Shown here: positions 48,576 through 61,163 of the stretch, piece by piece
How the letters are laid out: every line of letters starts with the position of its first letter
Numbering within the stretch: position 1 is the stretch's first letter
Assembly (NCBI GenBank): GCA_963576565.1
Contig: OY755046.1
Location: forward strand, 50,834,786-50,898,785
Origin: Aspidapion aeneum
Taxonomy: Eukaryota > Arthropoda > Insecta > Coleoptera > Brentidae
Direction of reading: 5' to 3'
Length of the DNA: 64,000 bases
Position numbers and translations under genes: made by a program
The notes under the pieces: generated by a model
What the model saw: the letters and a program-made list of their open reading frames with translations, nothing else
Told to the model about the DNA's origin: nothing
Databases searched by the model: none

Positions 48576-50231
48576 TAGTTCAGGCCCTACGGGGTGCGAT
48601 ACTGCGTTTAATGATAGAAGCAACACATTTGGTATGGATAGACTCGCCCGAACATTTTACGAAAGGGAACCCCCCCAACCCTGGCAGGGGGGTGGTTCCC
48701 CCCTTAAAAGTGCTTTTTGACGGTTTTTGCTAATAACTCGAAAACGGTCAACTTTTCTAAAATTATTCTAAATATTATTTTGCAAGCGGATAAAATTTCC
48801 TTTTTGACCATGTAGGTACCTTAGTACCCTCTAAAGGCAGTGGTGCACGTTCTATAGACCTACGAAAAAAAGGAAAAATGTTTACATGTTTTTTTAAATT
48901 TTTCTTGTCGCATTTTGTATCCTTAACACATTGTTTTTTTCAAAAAAATATTTTTGTTCAAACACCCATTGTATACAAATATTTAATAAGTTAGATATAA
49001 CTTTTGAAAGTAGCCGCTTTGAAACAAAAATGTTGAACATTAATTTTTGTAATTAAGTAAGCAATACTCAAGGTGAGTAAAGAAATATTTTTGATTAGTA
49101 TTAACTTAAAACTTAATTTTTCAAGTTGAATTCATTTAAATTGGGGCGAGGGGGCATTCCTCCTAGTTCAGGCAAGATTCGGGCCCACTTTCTAGAAGCA
49201 TTTTATATTACTTTTTAGCAAATGGGCAATTCCCCCAATTTTGACCCCGCTGAATCCGAATATCCCTGTTGCCAACTCGAAATATTGACAGGGGCTGAGA
49301 TATTCAAGATGGCGGCGAAAATTGCCGCTGGAAAGCCCAAATTGTCACAGGTGTACATTCAAAACATATATTTGTATAATTAAAAAATAATAACATATTA
49401 TTATTTTTTTAAATGGCTGCAAAAACCTCTAAAAACCCCCCCAGACCCCCCAAAATCTGAAAGTTTGAGGTTTTTTCAAATTTTCTTAAAAACTAAGCTT
49501 CTAAGAGAAAAATGTAAAATATACTTTATTGTGGACAATAAAATTCTCGTGTCAACATGGTATAACTTAATAAAGTTAGACTAATAACAAGCTCTCCAGC
49601 GGCGTCCGTTAATTGAAGTAATTAAAAAAAGTTGAAAAAATATCTGTTTTTTTCCAAGATTTATTTAATTTTTAAAAAAAACTTATATCTACAGAAAACC
49701 GTGTAATACATTTTGGTATACTCAATAAAATTTCCTTCAAAATGACGTATAACATGATTAAATCGGTTTTATAAATAAAACTTCAGGGGCATCCGTAAAT
49801 TAAATTAATTTTGAAAAAACAGAAAATAAACCATTTTTGTTACAAGTTTTATCTAATTTTCTCAAAAACTAAGATTAACATGAAAAAACTTGTCCTACAC
49901 TTTTTTGTAGACAGGGAAATTCCCTTTTTAAAAATGTGAAACTTGGTGGGGTTTGACTTATAGCAAACTCTCCAGCGACGTCCGTCAATGGGGATGATTT
50001 CAACAAATCATTAAAAAAACATGTTTTTCATACGTTTTATTCAGTTTTATTAAAAACCAAGGTCTTTATCAAAAAATGTGTTTTATACTTCGTCATAGCC
50101 AATAAATTTCTTTCAAACGATGTATAACAAAGTGGAAGTTATTTTATATTTACCGCTCCAGTGGTGTTCTTAATTTAAAGTAATTATTTAAGATCAAACC
50201 AAATTAATCAATTTTGTGTCTTATTAGGTTT

Positions 50232-50575
50232 TCGGTGGATAATAAAGAGCCGCGGATAAAAGGTCGAAAGTACAAAAGGTCGAAAGTACAAAAGGTCGAA
50301 AATACAAAAGGTCAAAAGTACAAAAGGTCGAAGTACAAAAGATCAAAAAACAAAAGGTCGAAAGTTCAAAAGGTTGAAAGTACAAAAGGTCGAAAGTACA
50401 AAAGATCGAAAGTACAAAAGATCGAAAGTACGGCCGCGGGTCCACATCGACTGGACAGGTCAATTCGACTTGATACGGTAAACTTGTATTTTTAATATTT
50501 TGTTTTGTCGATTTTTTTTCGACCTTTTGTACTTTCGACCTTTTATGGCTTCGGCGGCGGGCCCGATAATAAAAT
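50232..50575. repeat. Foldback with AAAAGGTCGAAAGTAC tandem words
   Basis: About 13 copies of a 14- to 15-bp word (AAAAGGTCGAAAGTAC) fill 50260-50430. Complementary copies lie at 50520-50545. GC-rich caps GAGCCGCGG and GGCGGCGGGCCCG lie at the ends. ATAATAAA at 50239-50246 and 50567-50574 may be an 8-bp target duplication. An ORF through it is Lys/Ser repeats only. Confidence 0.7.
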
Positions 50576-50729
50576 GTCCTTTTAAACAGTGTGTCACAAA
50601 ATGTAAACCCATAGTATAGAAAACTCTCCAGGGGCGTCCGTAAATTGCAAAAATGACTAAAAAATATTATTTTTGTTACGGGTTTCATTCAATTTCCATC
50701 AAAATCTCAATTTCAATTTCAATTTCAAT

Positions 50730-50935
50730 GAGTACCTAATTATGATTATGCCCCCCCCCCCCCCCAAACCGTTGCATAAGATTCACCACTTTATTTTTAG
50801 TTCCATATGCTTAAAAAAATATCCAAAAACACCTGTGTCAAAGTTACTACTGTTACTTTCTGCACAAAAATATTGCTTAGGGGGGGGGGTGGCATGGCCC
50901 CTATGCCCCCTCCCCTTATAACCACCGCTGTTTTT
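50730..50935. repeat. C/G-homopolymer MITE-like patch
   Basis: A run of about 15 C at 50752-50766 and ten G at 50881-50890, followed by GGCATGGCCCCTATGCCCCC and AACCACCGCTG. This resembles the other homopolymer-bearing repeats at 26520 and 37620. Confidence 0.4.
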
Positions 50936-53092
50936 TGCTTTAAAGAACTTTTTTAGATAAATCAAAATATCTAATCTAATCAAAAAACAGTTTATTTTAA
51001 TTTGGAAACATTTTATTTTAGTAGGTATAAATTACGAACCTTTTTGAAGTGTATCATAACATTAACCTCACTTTGTAATACATCATTTAAAAAGAAATTA
51101 TCTTATCTATCTTAGTTAGAAAAGATATTTAAATATGCAAGAGAAACTGATTATTTCAGTTATTTTTGAAACTAAGTTTATATTAGTACGCCCCTGAAGC
51201 CTTAAATATGGCAACAACCCGACATTTTAATAAAGTTTTTAAAAGAAAATGTTATGTTCTACAATAAAGTATACTACATATTTCTTCCTAAAAAGTGTAG
51301 TTTTTGAGAAAATTTTGAAAAACCTATAATAAACATGTTTTTTCTAAATAATCTCAATTTACGTACGCCACTGAAGAGCTAGTTGCGTCTCCTAACCTTA
51401 TTGACCAATACATCGTAGGAAAGGGAATTTTATTCTCCACAAAAAACTGTTCTTTGCAATTTTTGATTAAAAAAAAGTTTTCGAGAAAATTGCATAAAAC
51501 TGAAAAAAAAACAGGTTTTTGGGGGTTTGGGGGGGGGGATTTTCTCCGTCTCTGTCGATTTTTCGAGTTGGCAACAGAGATATTCGGATTCAGCGGGGTC
51601 AAATTAGGGGGAAATGGTCTGTTGCCAAAAAGTAATATGATTCGCTTCTAGACAGAAAACGGAAAGCCTTTTAAAATAATATGCTGTGACTATCCTCTCG
51701 CCCACCTGATCTTTTACACAATATTTCTAATTATTTGAAAACTTTTAACTTGGTCAAAAACAACTAAGTAATAGTTATTGAGGCTGACCAAAAGTCCTCT
51801 AACGATGTATAACACGACCCCCTTACCTCAGTGGCGCACCTTTTATAGGCATTTAAATAAATAAGAGGTGTGGAAAAAACAATATTTTTTTAATTTTCTT
51901 AAATTTTATTGTCCTACATACTGGTTGTAAAACTTATTTTGAAAGCTGAAGAAATTTTCTTCCGACGATGTATATCACTCCCCCCTTAAGGCAGCGGTAG
52001 ATCTAGCATAAACGCACCAAAAATGATCAAATTTGGTATACACTTTAATCTTTATTTAAGACAACCATGGTGGAACAGTACTAATACACACTGCGTTCAA
52101 TGAGAAAAACAACACACTTGGTGGGGAAACCATCCGCCCACTGTTGGTGGGGGGTGGATCCCCCCCTAAATGTTTTTTTCGATATTTTTTAAGATCTACA
52201 GCTGCGTTGAAGGGAAAGTGATGTACATCGTTGGAAAGGAAATTTTCTTTGGCTTTAAAAATGTTTTAAAACCAAATATGTAGGACAGTAAAATTTAAGA
52301 AAATTAAAAAAAAAGTTTTTTCCACACTTCTTATTTATTTAAATGCCTATAAAAGCGCCACTGATGTAAGGGCGGCGTGTTATACATCGTTAGAGAGTAC
52401 TTTTTATCAGCCTTAATAATTGTTACTTAGTTGTTTTTTGCTAAGTTAAAAGTTGGGAAAATACTGTAAGAGAGCACTTTTCAGAGGGGTGAAAGGAGGG
52501 ATGCCCCCCATACCTACTTTAGGAAAGGTCAGCTAGAAAAAGTCAGTTTAAAGTTATTACTAACCAAAAATAATTTTTTACTTAATCTCATATTTATTTA
52601 CTGAGTTACAAAGATGACTGTTCAACATTTTTGTTTGATATAAGGATTTCTATAAACATATTTATTTTTATTTCAAGGCGGCTATTTAAAAAAACATATG
52701 TCTAGCTTAATAAGTATTTAACTGTATATAATGGGCTTTTAACCAAAAATATTTATTTGAAAAAAAAATAGTGTTAAAGATAAAAAATGCCACAAAAAAC
52801 AAGTTTTTTCTTCTTTTTTAATTTTCCCCTTTTTTTGTACGCTAATGGAACGTGCACCACTGCCGTACATTATTAAAAAGGAAATTGTATCTCCCAAAGA
52901 TTTTTGAAAAAGTTGGCAAAAATCTATCAAAAAGTACGTTTGAGGTGGGGAACCACCCCCCTGCTAGGGTTGGGGGGGTGATTTCCTTTCGTAAAATGTT
53001 CGGGCGAGTCTTATGTCTATCCATACCAAGTGTGTTGCTTCTATCATTAAAAGCAGCATATCGCTTGAATCTGGGATGTAGTGCCTGAACTA

Positions 53093-53570
53093 ATACGTCA
53101 TATGGGACGGTAAAACAGAATTTAATAGATTTTTTTTTGTTACACCAAGTTGATTTGCCTTTTCGACATTCCTGCATTTGCCCTTTTGATTTACATTAAT
53201 GTTAGTTGGCAGAGTACTTGCATAGGCCGGTAAAAGAGGATCTAATAGAAAAATTAAAAAAAATTTTTTAAACTTTAAATTGTTACACCAAATCGATTCC
53301 CTTTATCGACACTCCCTTATTTGCTCTTCTGATTGACATAAAGGTTATTTGTCAGTATACCTGTATGGGCCGGTAAAACCGGATCTAACAAAAAAATTAA
53401 TCGATTTTTTTTAAACTTAAATTTGTTACCCAAATTGATGCGCTTTTTTGATACTCTCATGTTTGCTTTTTAAACTGACACTAAGGTTATTTGTCAGTAC
53501 ACCTGCATAGGCCGGTAAAACAGGATCTAATAAAAAAATCAAAAAATCGATTTTTTAGGACATTGGGTAC
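53093..53570. repeat. About 142-bp tandem repeat, three and a half units
   Basis: GGCCGGTAAAA recurs at about 53226, 53370 and 53510 (partial at 53107). Units share GACATTAAGGTTATTTGTCAG-like and TTGTTACACCAAATTGAT-like blocks. Confidence 0.75.
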
Positions 53571-55837
53571 AAAATTATAATCATTTTCCTGTGATAAGAA
53601 TTATAGTGTTGCATTTTTAAATAGTTGCTTTATTTCGTTCTAAGAAAGTTTTTTGAAAATTTTTGTCCAGGCAATTATTATACAGGGTGAAAATAAAGAG
53701 TTCCTAAAAAACAGAAAAACAGAAAAGGAAAATTTATACTATATTATAACTTATGTAACACAAAACTTTATAGGCCTTTTATTATTTTTTTAAATACGTT
53801 ATTGGGGTCAATGGTGCTTGGAAGATCCATTGCCTTCTATTTCACGATTATTTTTAAATTTATCTGATCGTCGTGAAAAGAAGAAAAACCGAGTACCTCA
53901 CAGAATACCCGCAGGACCATATCAAACTTGTTGCAAAATAACCTTACATTAAAATTTGTCCATCATCTTGAATATTTATGAAATGTCAGTTGTAAAGTTA
54001 AATTATTTGTTAAGTATTGTGGCTTCTCAAAATGACCACAATTATAAAAATTGGACAATATTTTTTTAAGAAATGATAAATTGTCAAAGACTCATTTTAA
54101 TTTATAAAAAAATATTTTTTTCTAATAAAACTTAAAGCTCCTCCTTTCCAAAAAAACTAATAAGAAAAAATTAGGTGATAGTTAAGTAAAGTTATGGGCA
54201 TTTTAAAAAAATATATTTTTGTAAAACACAATATATTTTTGAGCCGCCCTATATATGGTTTAAGTTATACAAAGCAACTAATTTTTTCAAATATAAGGCG
54301 TCACTTTTTGATTATCTTCTAGACCGAAAACGGAGAGCCTTTTTAAATTTTTTGCTCTAACTAATGTATCACCACATCCTTAAAATAAAAACAAGCTTGG
54401 TTGGTTCTCACAAAATCTGATTTTGTTTTAACCATTGTTTTACAAATTATACGATTGCATGGCCAATCCTGTCTGCATTCAGTTCTTTATAAATTCATTA
54501 TTACTAAGCCGATTTTAGTGAAATAAATAACATCATGGCGCAAACTGATTGATCTTTAAAGTTTGCAGCATGATGTTTTTTATTTCACTAAAATCGGTTC
54601 AGTAATAATGAATTTATAAAATGCAGACAAGTATAATTTGTAAAACAATGGTTAAAAAAAATCCGATTTTGTAAGAACCGCTACACCGATTTTATTAATT
54701 TGTACCAAAAACATTCAACTAAAGGTAGACCCCGTATAGAAATCCTAAACTTCATCAGACACAAAAAGTATTATACTGGGGATTCCTTTCAAATTCGCAA
54801 CAATGTTGCCAGTACTTTTATAACTTGTAATTTTGATGTAGGTACATAAGTAAAATGGTAACTAATAAAAATCAAAAAAATATTTTGTTTTTGAATTCGG
54901 CTTACGTTTTGGATTGCTATACATGTATCTGTAATAGAATATGTTTACCATCCTATGTGAGAAAAGGATTGTTTTCATTGATTTTTTTTTTGAGATCTTA
55001 TCATTAATAATGTTTTTCTATACAATTTAATTCTAGGTTGTAAGTATAACCTCTAGATATGTATGTATGCATGTCTGTCTGTGTGCCTATATGCACATAT
55101 GTATACGAATGTTTGAAGAAAAGTTTTTTTTTTAAGTTAGAATATGTTATCCAATAATCAATCGGTAAATTTTTGTTTACATAGGTACCTAAACTTAACA
55201 AAAATCATAAAACATTTGCTTTTAAGTCCCTGTTGTTATAGATCTATGTGGCGGTTTAAGTCCTTATCTATTTTGAATTAAAAGGAAAGTATAAATTAGA
55301 AATAATCAGCTAAAGTTGGTTTTTTTCGAAGATTGTTGATTGTCGATTTTTATAGAACGTACAACGATTAGCACAAAATTGCAATTTTTGTGCAGTCAAC
55401 CAACTTGAGCTTGTTTTTTGCAGGAACACAAAATAACTAGCAGCGATATCATGTAATGCAAAATGATTTTTTTAAACTGCACATGCGCACCTCTTATGTG
55501 AGAAGAAAAAGTACGGTAGCGAATGCGCAGTTTAAAATATTGATTTGGTTTTCGGTTTTCTGAAAAAAACGGGACTCCATTTAAGTGTGAAAAACGTTCA
55601 ACTGAAAGTAAGTTTAATTAAATTTCTTTGGTGTGAGGTTAGAGTTCATAAATAGTTTATTAGTTTTGTCTTCCTAGGTGGTATTAAGTTATTAAAACCA
55701 GATGACTAAACTGCACTTTTAACTATTAATTATTGTTCTCACTACAAATGTTTTCGGTATAAAAATAACTCTTGTTTTTAGTCCAAATAAATTTAAGTTA
55801 AATGTTTTGATCACGAAAGTTACAAAAACCTTTTCTT

Positions 55838-55839
<2 letters not shown>
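53571..55839. other. Intergenic with an inverted repeat at 54420-54700
   Basis: AACCATTGTTTTACAAATTA and CTGATTGATCTTTAAAGTTTG-region arms are inverted about 54545 (shared AAATTCATTATTACT / AGTAATAATGAATTT). The same words recur near 60050-60120 and 60400-60480. Otherwise AT-rich with TACAGGGTGA at 53681. Confidence 0.5.

Positions 55840-55875
<36 letters not shown>
55840..55875. repeat. (TA)n microsatellite
   Basis: About 18 uninterrupted or near-uninterrupted TA dinucleotides. Confidence 0.9.
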
Positions 55876-55877
<2 letters not shown>

Positions 55878-57202
55878 TAGTCTACAACCCTCTCCTGGGC
55901 AACTCTGAAAAAAAAAGCGTTTTGATGTGATTTTACGCGAAAATGGAACGTCGCAGAGAAAACCTTTGTTGACAAAAAAAATTGTGTGTGCTTAAGACCA
56001 CATGGTAGAAGTGTAAACTTTAACAAGGCGAAATTAATAATACTGGCCTTCATCTGCATCATCATGTTGCTCGCTGAATGTTCCTCTCACAGTTAGTCGA
56101 CTCGAGCCGACTTCACCCGAATGAGCGTTACATAGCCGAGTCTGACGGCTCAGTTCAATTCAGTACCCACATAAACTACTAAACGCGCCTAAAGAAGTTT
56201 ACACTTCAAAAATTCCTTTACAATTTTTCTTAAAGGTTATAGCTCTAGACTTACATGTATAGAAGAGGGCACCAAAAATGACAAAAATCAGTTTTTTTGC
56301 ATTTTACGCAAAAACGGTAAGTCGTAGAGAAGAATTTTTTTTAAGAGAAATATTACCCATACGAGTCTTTACAATCAATCTCCATTGTCTATAGGTCTAC
56401 AACGACATGTTTAGAAGGTAAATGGCAGGTTACTTGTCAAAAATTGTGTTTTTTTTAGTCGTAGAAAGAAACTTTATAAACATAAAATGTTAAAGGACAC
56501 AATTTTCTACATTCTTTCCTTTTGGGCCTCAGGTTTACAACTACGTGTAGAACATATAGGGCGCCAAATTTGCAAAAATTATTATTTTATTTTATGCAAA
56601 AACGGTAGGTCCTAGAAAAACACATTATAGACAAGAAATCTCCAGGACGCCATTCTCTACAATTCACCTATGTGAGTCACAGCTCTATGACTTATGGTTT
56701 TTGCGTAAAACGCAAAAAAGTATATAATGGGCATTTTCGGCACCCTCTGTCTTCAACACATGTGGTTGTAGAGCTGTAAATTGTCATTGTCGCATTGTAG
56801 AGAATTGTGTCTTGATCATTTTATGTCAATAAAGTTTTTTTTTATGACTTACCGTTTTTGCATAAATTGCAAAAAACATAATTTTTTCAAATTTTCTTCT
56901 AAACGTGTGGTTGTAGACCTATAGACTATGGAGACCGATTGTAGGGAATCCTATGGGTAATATTTCTCATACATTAAATTTTGCCCTACGACTTATCGTT
57001 CTCGCGTAATATGCAAAAAACTGATTTTTGTTCGCTATTTTTCAGAAAAAAAATTAATAGCGGCAACCATGTAGACCAAACGTCACCCTTGCATCATTTA
57101 TTGTTGCCTTTGAGAGGTTATCCGAATAAACGTGCGTTTTTGTTGTTTTTTTGCAATATTTATCACAAAATTAAGATTTTTTTTTATTAATTAACTTTAA
57201 AA
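55876..57202. repeat. Foldback of 'GCAAAAACGGTAAGTCGTAG' units and 5' flank of THAP gene
   Basis: Words such as CGCAAAAACGGTAAGTCGTAG (56310) recur near 56590, and in complement near 56700, 56850 and 56990, giving a roughly symmetrical structure about 56690. A GC-richer non-repeat patch sits at 56040-56180. Confidence 0.55.
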
Positions 57203-57267
57203 ATGCCTAAGAAGTGCATTCTGTGTGAGAAAAGTGAAGAGAAGTGGCTGGATTTATCATTTCACCG
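57203..57267 (+). CDS. THAP-domain gene, exon 1
   Basis: The ATG at 57203 gives MPKKCILCEKSEEKWLDLSF plus HR, ending CACCG|GTAAGT in phase 2. It contains CX2C and the SFHRFP turn once joined to the next exon. Start choice: first ATG after an AT-rich leader, immediately before the zinc ligands, as usual for THAP proteins. Confidence 0.7.
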
Positions 57268-57600
57268 GTAAGTTTGAATCTCTTCTAGAAACCGTCATAT
57301 TGTTTACGATTTGGTAACACAGTGGTGTGGTTTATAACTTGTTTTACAAAATATTAGCGATTTATTTTACAAAGAAGTTTTAAGAAACATTATTTATTGT
57401 TGCAAATTCCCTTATTTTCCCACCTCCAGTGTTTGGGTTTTTTTGGAAAAGTTTCTTAATTTATTCTGGCAATAATATATAACTCTAAAAAATATATTTC
57501 TTATGTAAACAACCATTTTCACTCTGTAATGTTATGTTATGTCATGCTACTGTACAGTTATTAAACATTTTAAAAATATTCAAATTTATGAGTTTACTAG

Positions 57601-57713
57601 ATTCCCCACTGATCCAAACAAGAGAGAGCTTTGGAGGGAGATTATTGGCCTTAATAAGTTTGTTCGTTTAGCACCTAGTAGGCACTATCTTGTACGAAAT
57701 GCCTTGCCCAAGG
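57601..57713 (+). CDS. THAP-domain gene, exon 2 (probable)
   Basis: After TTACTAG the first base completes the Arg codon of exon 1. The frame reads FPTDPNKRELWREIIGLNKF and then VRLAPSRHYLVRNALPK, up to a candidate donor AAG|GTCAGG at 57714. FP and the LW helix fit a THAP domain, but the C-X2-H ligands are not in this exon. They must lie downstream or have been lost. Without splicing the frame ends at TAA 57721. Confidence 0.6.
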
Positions 57714-57721
57714 TCAGGTGT

Positions 57722-58065
57722 TAAAGACTAGTTCAAATTAAGAAAACTACTTACTACTAGTGGTTAGTAGTTAAATATTCAACTATCTCTTTTTATTATA
57801 AAGTATACATAATATATTATCACTGGTTGTTTTTGATGTTCGATCATCATATAATGATGTAAAAAAGTAGTCAGAATTAACAAATATAACTATAAGAAGA
57901 AAAAAGGTAGTACCTACTTTTACACAGAAAAAAAAGAGTTTTAACTTCCTTTTCACTTACTTACTCCATAGTCCCTGGTGATTAATTAAAAGAGAGCCTT
58001 GAGTCAAATGGATTAAAATATTGTTCTTAATTCTTATATTTGCCAAATTTAATAATGTTTGTATA
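57722..58065. other. AT-rich, probably intron
   Basis: No exon or repeat end seen. Confidence 0.35.
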
Positions 58066-58710
58066 TATAGGGTGTCCCATTACTTAGGGGCCATAGGCCT
58101 GATCAAAAACTTGTTGTTGGCAATTTTTTAAACTTTTGTGATAATAACTTTTTAAAAAAACGCAGTAAAAATAAGAAATTGGGTAGTCTTGCATTAGAAC
58201 AAAAGCAGTAAATTGAAATTAATTTTAAAAAATTAATTTGAAAAAAGTTAGTCAATTTTTTTAGAAAATACTATTTTTTTGGTATGAACTTTTATGAATG
58301 TCATATTAAATGCAATGTTTTTTAAATATTTTTTGTTAATAAAAGCAAGTCTCTAGCGATACGTAATAATAAAATATTATTGATATTTTTTAAAAGAGAA
58401 AGCAAAAATTAATTTTAAATTTTTTTTTATTTTTTATACATTTTCGAGGTTATTTTGACAGCCCGTACCTCCTCCACTTGTAATATTATTAAAAAAGGAG
58501 TACCACATTTTTTAATCACAATTAGCTGAGTATTCAGCTGGCTGTGACAGATTTTTTTTTGTATAACCCGTTTTCGCCCACTCCTCTTTAAAAATCCTAT
58601 ATTTTAAAAACAGATGAATGTTGACCCCATGTTATATAAACTTTTTTCTTGGAAATAACCTGCTCTATCACCTGCTGCACTATGGCGCCTAAGTTATGGG
58701 ACACCCTGTA
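58066..58710. mobile_element. MITE family M1, copy D
   Basis: TATAGGGTGTCCCATTACTT to …ATGGGACACCCTGTA, 645 bp, with the same interior blocks (TAGCTGAGTATTCAGCTGGC, AAAAACAGATGAATGTTGAC). Confidence 0.85.
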
Positions 58711-59880
58711 TAATAATCACTTAATTATAAATAATATTTTTTCATTTTTATTTTATTTGGTAAATAAAAATTAAATAGATTGTTTTATGGAAATCAAAAG
58801 TATTTTGTTGATAAAACTGAATAAGTCATATTTTTTAACATTTGCAAATGTAAAAAAACACAGACTCATACCAAATATTTTGTAAAAAACTAATTGCTAG
58901 AGTTTAATAAACTAATGAATGGATTTTGGTAAAATAAACCAATGAGTGCTTTTTATTTCGAGGCAAGAATTTTGCTGATAAAATATAACAAAAAAATCTA
59001 TATTATAAATAAAGGCTGTCCCATTTTTATCATTTGGGTGGTTTCGGGAACTTCTAGAGAAGATTGAAGAAAAAATGACTACACCTTAGTGTGCTTTAAT
59101 TTGAAGAGAATAATGATAGTAAACATCGCATATCAATATTATAAACATAGAAACCGAAAACACCCAAAAGTGTCGAAAATGCACCCTGTAGACTAGGGGA
59201 TCAAATAGACTCTTTAAATCCTGATGCACAAATTTTGATAAATATCTCAAGGTCTGAGTATATAATTCGGAGTTTTTGACTTTCTGTAAAAAATTTACTA
59301 AGAACAATGTATTACCAAGGTGAAAGAGTAAAAAGCTAAAAAAACACCTTTGACAATTTGAAATAAAAAGAAACACTTTTACCTGTGTTTTAAATTTTAG
59401 GGATTAAAGTAACACTTTTCTATATCCAGAAAAAAATAATATAAAGTAGATTTCTTATCTTTAGGGAAAAATAATAAAAATCAAAACTACGGATATTACC
59501 AGCTGTAAATAAGTTATTGATTTCTAATATTATAAATCGATAAAAAAAATAATTCTGTAAAAATAGAATGGCTGTCAAAGCTGTACCGGTAATATTTTAC
59601 ACTTATTTAAATTTTATAATTTTGGGTGCAAAAATTTTATAGGAAAATGTCTATTTATTTTATTTTCAACAAAATCTGCACGCCCATGGTTTTTTCAACG
59701 ATTTCTCTTTTATACCTCTTACAGTGTTGCCTGCGAGGATTCGGCGAAATTTTCTGAGATTTCATGCATGATGAATGAATTTGCGTATTAAATAATGGGG
59801 ATGCGTCTTCTAGGGTTCCTTGAATTTCTTTGATTTGTACCTCTTTATGCGGGATGAAAATAGTGTTTTTCTATAAATAA
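58711..59880. other. Intergenic, nothing recognised
   Basis: AT-rich. The 96-codon minus-strand ORF at 59376-59086 has no recognisable motif and a skewed hydrophobic composition. Confidence 0.35.
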
Positions 59881-60660
59881 AAAAAAACTAAAACATTTTC
59901 GCAAAATAAGAATAAACACGCCATTTTGAAGAATCAAGTATGATTCTGGTCGACATCTTAATTTCCAAGATGGCGGAAAATTTCGATAAGAATCTTTAAA
60001 GAGCAATCAATTCTCACCACAATTTTTTTTATTTCGCTAAAATTGGTTTAGTAATAACGAATTTATAAGGAAATGAATGCAGAAGGATTGGCAATGCAAT
60101 CGTAGAATCTGTAAAACAATGGTTGAAGCAAAAATAGATTTTTGAGAACCACCACACAGATATTTTACTAATTTGTACGTCGTTGTGTGAGGGAAAAGCA
60201 GTGGTTTTCTACAAATTAAAAAAAAAACTAAAATATTTTCGGAGAATAAGAATCAACACGCCATTTTGAAGAATCAAGTATGATTCTGTCCGCAGTGTCC
60301 GCCATCTTAAATTTTAAGATGGCGATAAATTTTGATCATGATCTTTAAAAAGCAATCAATTCTCAACAGGATGTTTTTTACTTCATCAAAATCGGTTTAG
60401 TAGTAATGAAGTCATAAGGAAATAAATGCAGACATGATTGGCAAGGATATCGCATAATATGCAAAACAATGGTTGAAACAAAAATATATTTTTTTAGAAC
60501 CACCGAACCGATTTTGCTAGTTCATACCTTGCTGTGCGTGGCAAGAATGCAGCCTTTTAACTAATTTAAAAAAGTGATTAAAACATGTTCGCAACACAAA
60601 AATAAACGAGCATCTTTGAAGGGTACATTTTAATTAAGTCCGCCATCTTGGATTTTGAGA
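59881..60660. repeat. Diverged tandem repeat, about 335-bp unit
   Basis: AAGAATCAAGTATGATTCTG occurs near 59928 and 60268 with a degenerate third copy near 60620. ATCTTTAAAGAGCAATCAATTCTCA-type and CGGTTTAGTAATAA-type blocks repeat at the same spacing. Confidence 0.65.
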
Positions 60661-60830
60661 CATCGGACAAAAATATATACTTGGTTAAAACTCTGATTAA
60701 TTCTCTATCAAGTGCAGTTTTATTCCGGAAAATAAATTTGTGTTTTATTTGCATCCAAAACTTTACCCTTCATTTTCTGAAAATAGCGATTTTGTTGAAT
60801 ACGTGGTTTTTTCTTTTGACGGCAGTATAG

Positions 60831-61163
60831 CGATGGCCTAACTGCAATATCCCGTATCTGAAAAAATGAAACTTTACAGGGGAAGCGAAAAACAGTTTAG
60901 GTAACACATATAGGTTCGGTTAGGGTTATTGGGTATAAAAAAATTTATTTGCTATATAGCGAAAAACAGTTTAGGTAACACATATAGGTTCGGTTAGGGT
61001 TATTGGGTATAAAAAAATATATTTGCTATATTTGTCATTTCCCACGCATATAATGTCTTATAGTATTATACACTATGAAAGTAGGCAGCTCATTTGGCCT
61101 AAATCACAAATAATCTAAAAATGATCAAAATGTTAGATACGGGGTATTGCAGTTAGACCATCG
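60831..61163. repeat. MITE with CGATGGCCTAACTGCAAT ends and exact 74-bp duplication
   Basis: The left end CGATGGCCTAACTGCAATA is complemented by TATTGCAGTTAGACCATCG. Inside, a 74-bp unit starting AGCGAAAAACAGTTTAGG (60884) is repeated at 60958 with one difference seen, so the duplication is very young. Confidence 0.8.

Larger units (their letters stand above)
49180..51680. repeat. Nested foldback with 190-bp 'gcGTCCGT' repeats
   Basis: Ends carrying GACCCCGCTGAATCCGAATA and GTTGCCAACTCGAAATAT (49240-49290) face their complements at 51555-51600. Inside, CTCCAGCGGCGTCCGTTAAT and variants recur near 49595, 49785, 49970, 50155 and 50630, and in the other orientation near 51190 and 51365, roughly every 190 bp. 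Confidence 0.65.
48576..53092. repeat. TAGTTCAGGC-ended giant foldback, 4.5 kb
   Basis: TAGTTCAGGCCCTACGGGG at the left and AGTGCCTGAACTA at the right. The arms share CCCGAACATTTTACGAAAGG, CCAACCCTGGCAGGGGGGTG and ACGATGTATAACACGACCCC-type blocks, inverted between 48580-49170 plus 51690-52030 on one side and 52190-53090 on the other. It is interrupted by the nested element at about 49180-51680. No transposase seen. Confidence 0.7.

Noticed and set aside
50214..50688. ORFs rich in KRSKVQKVE and its antisense
   Set aside because: They translate the AAAAGGTCGAAAGTAC word array.
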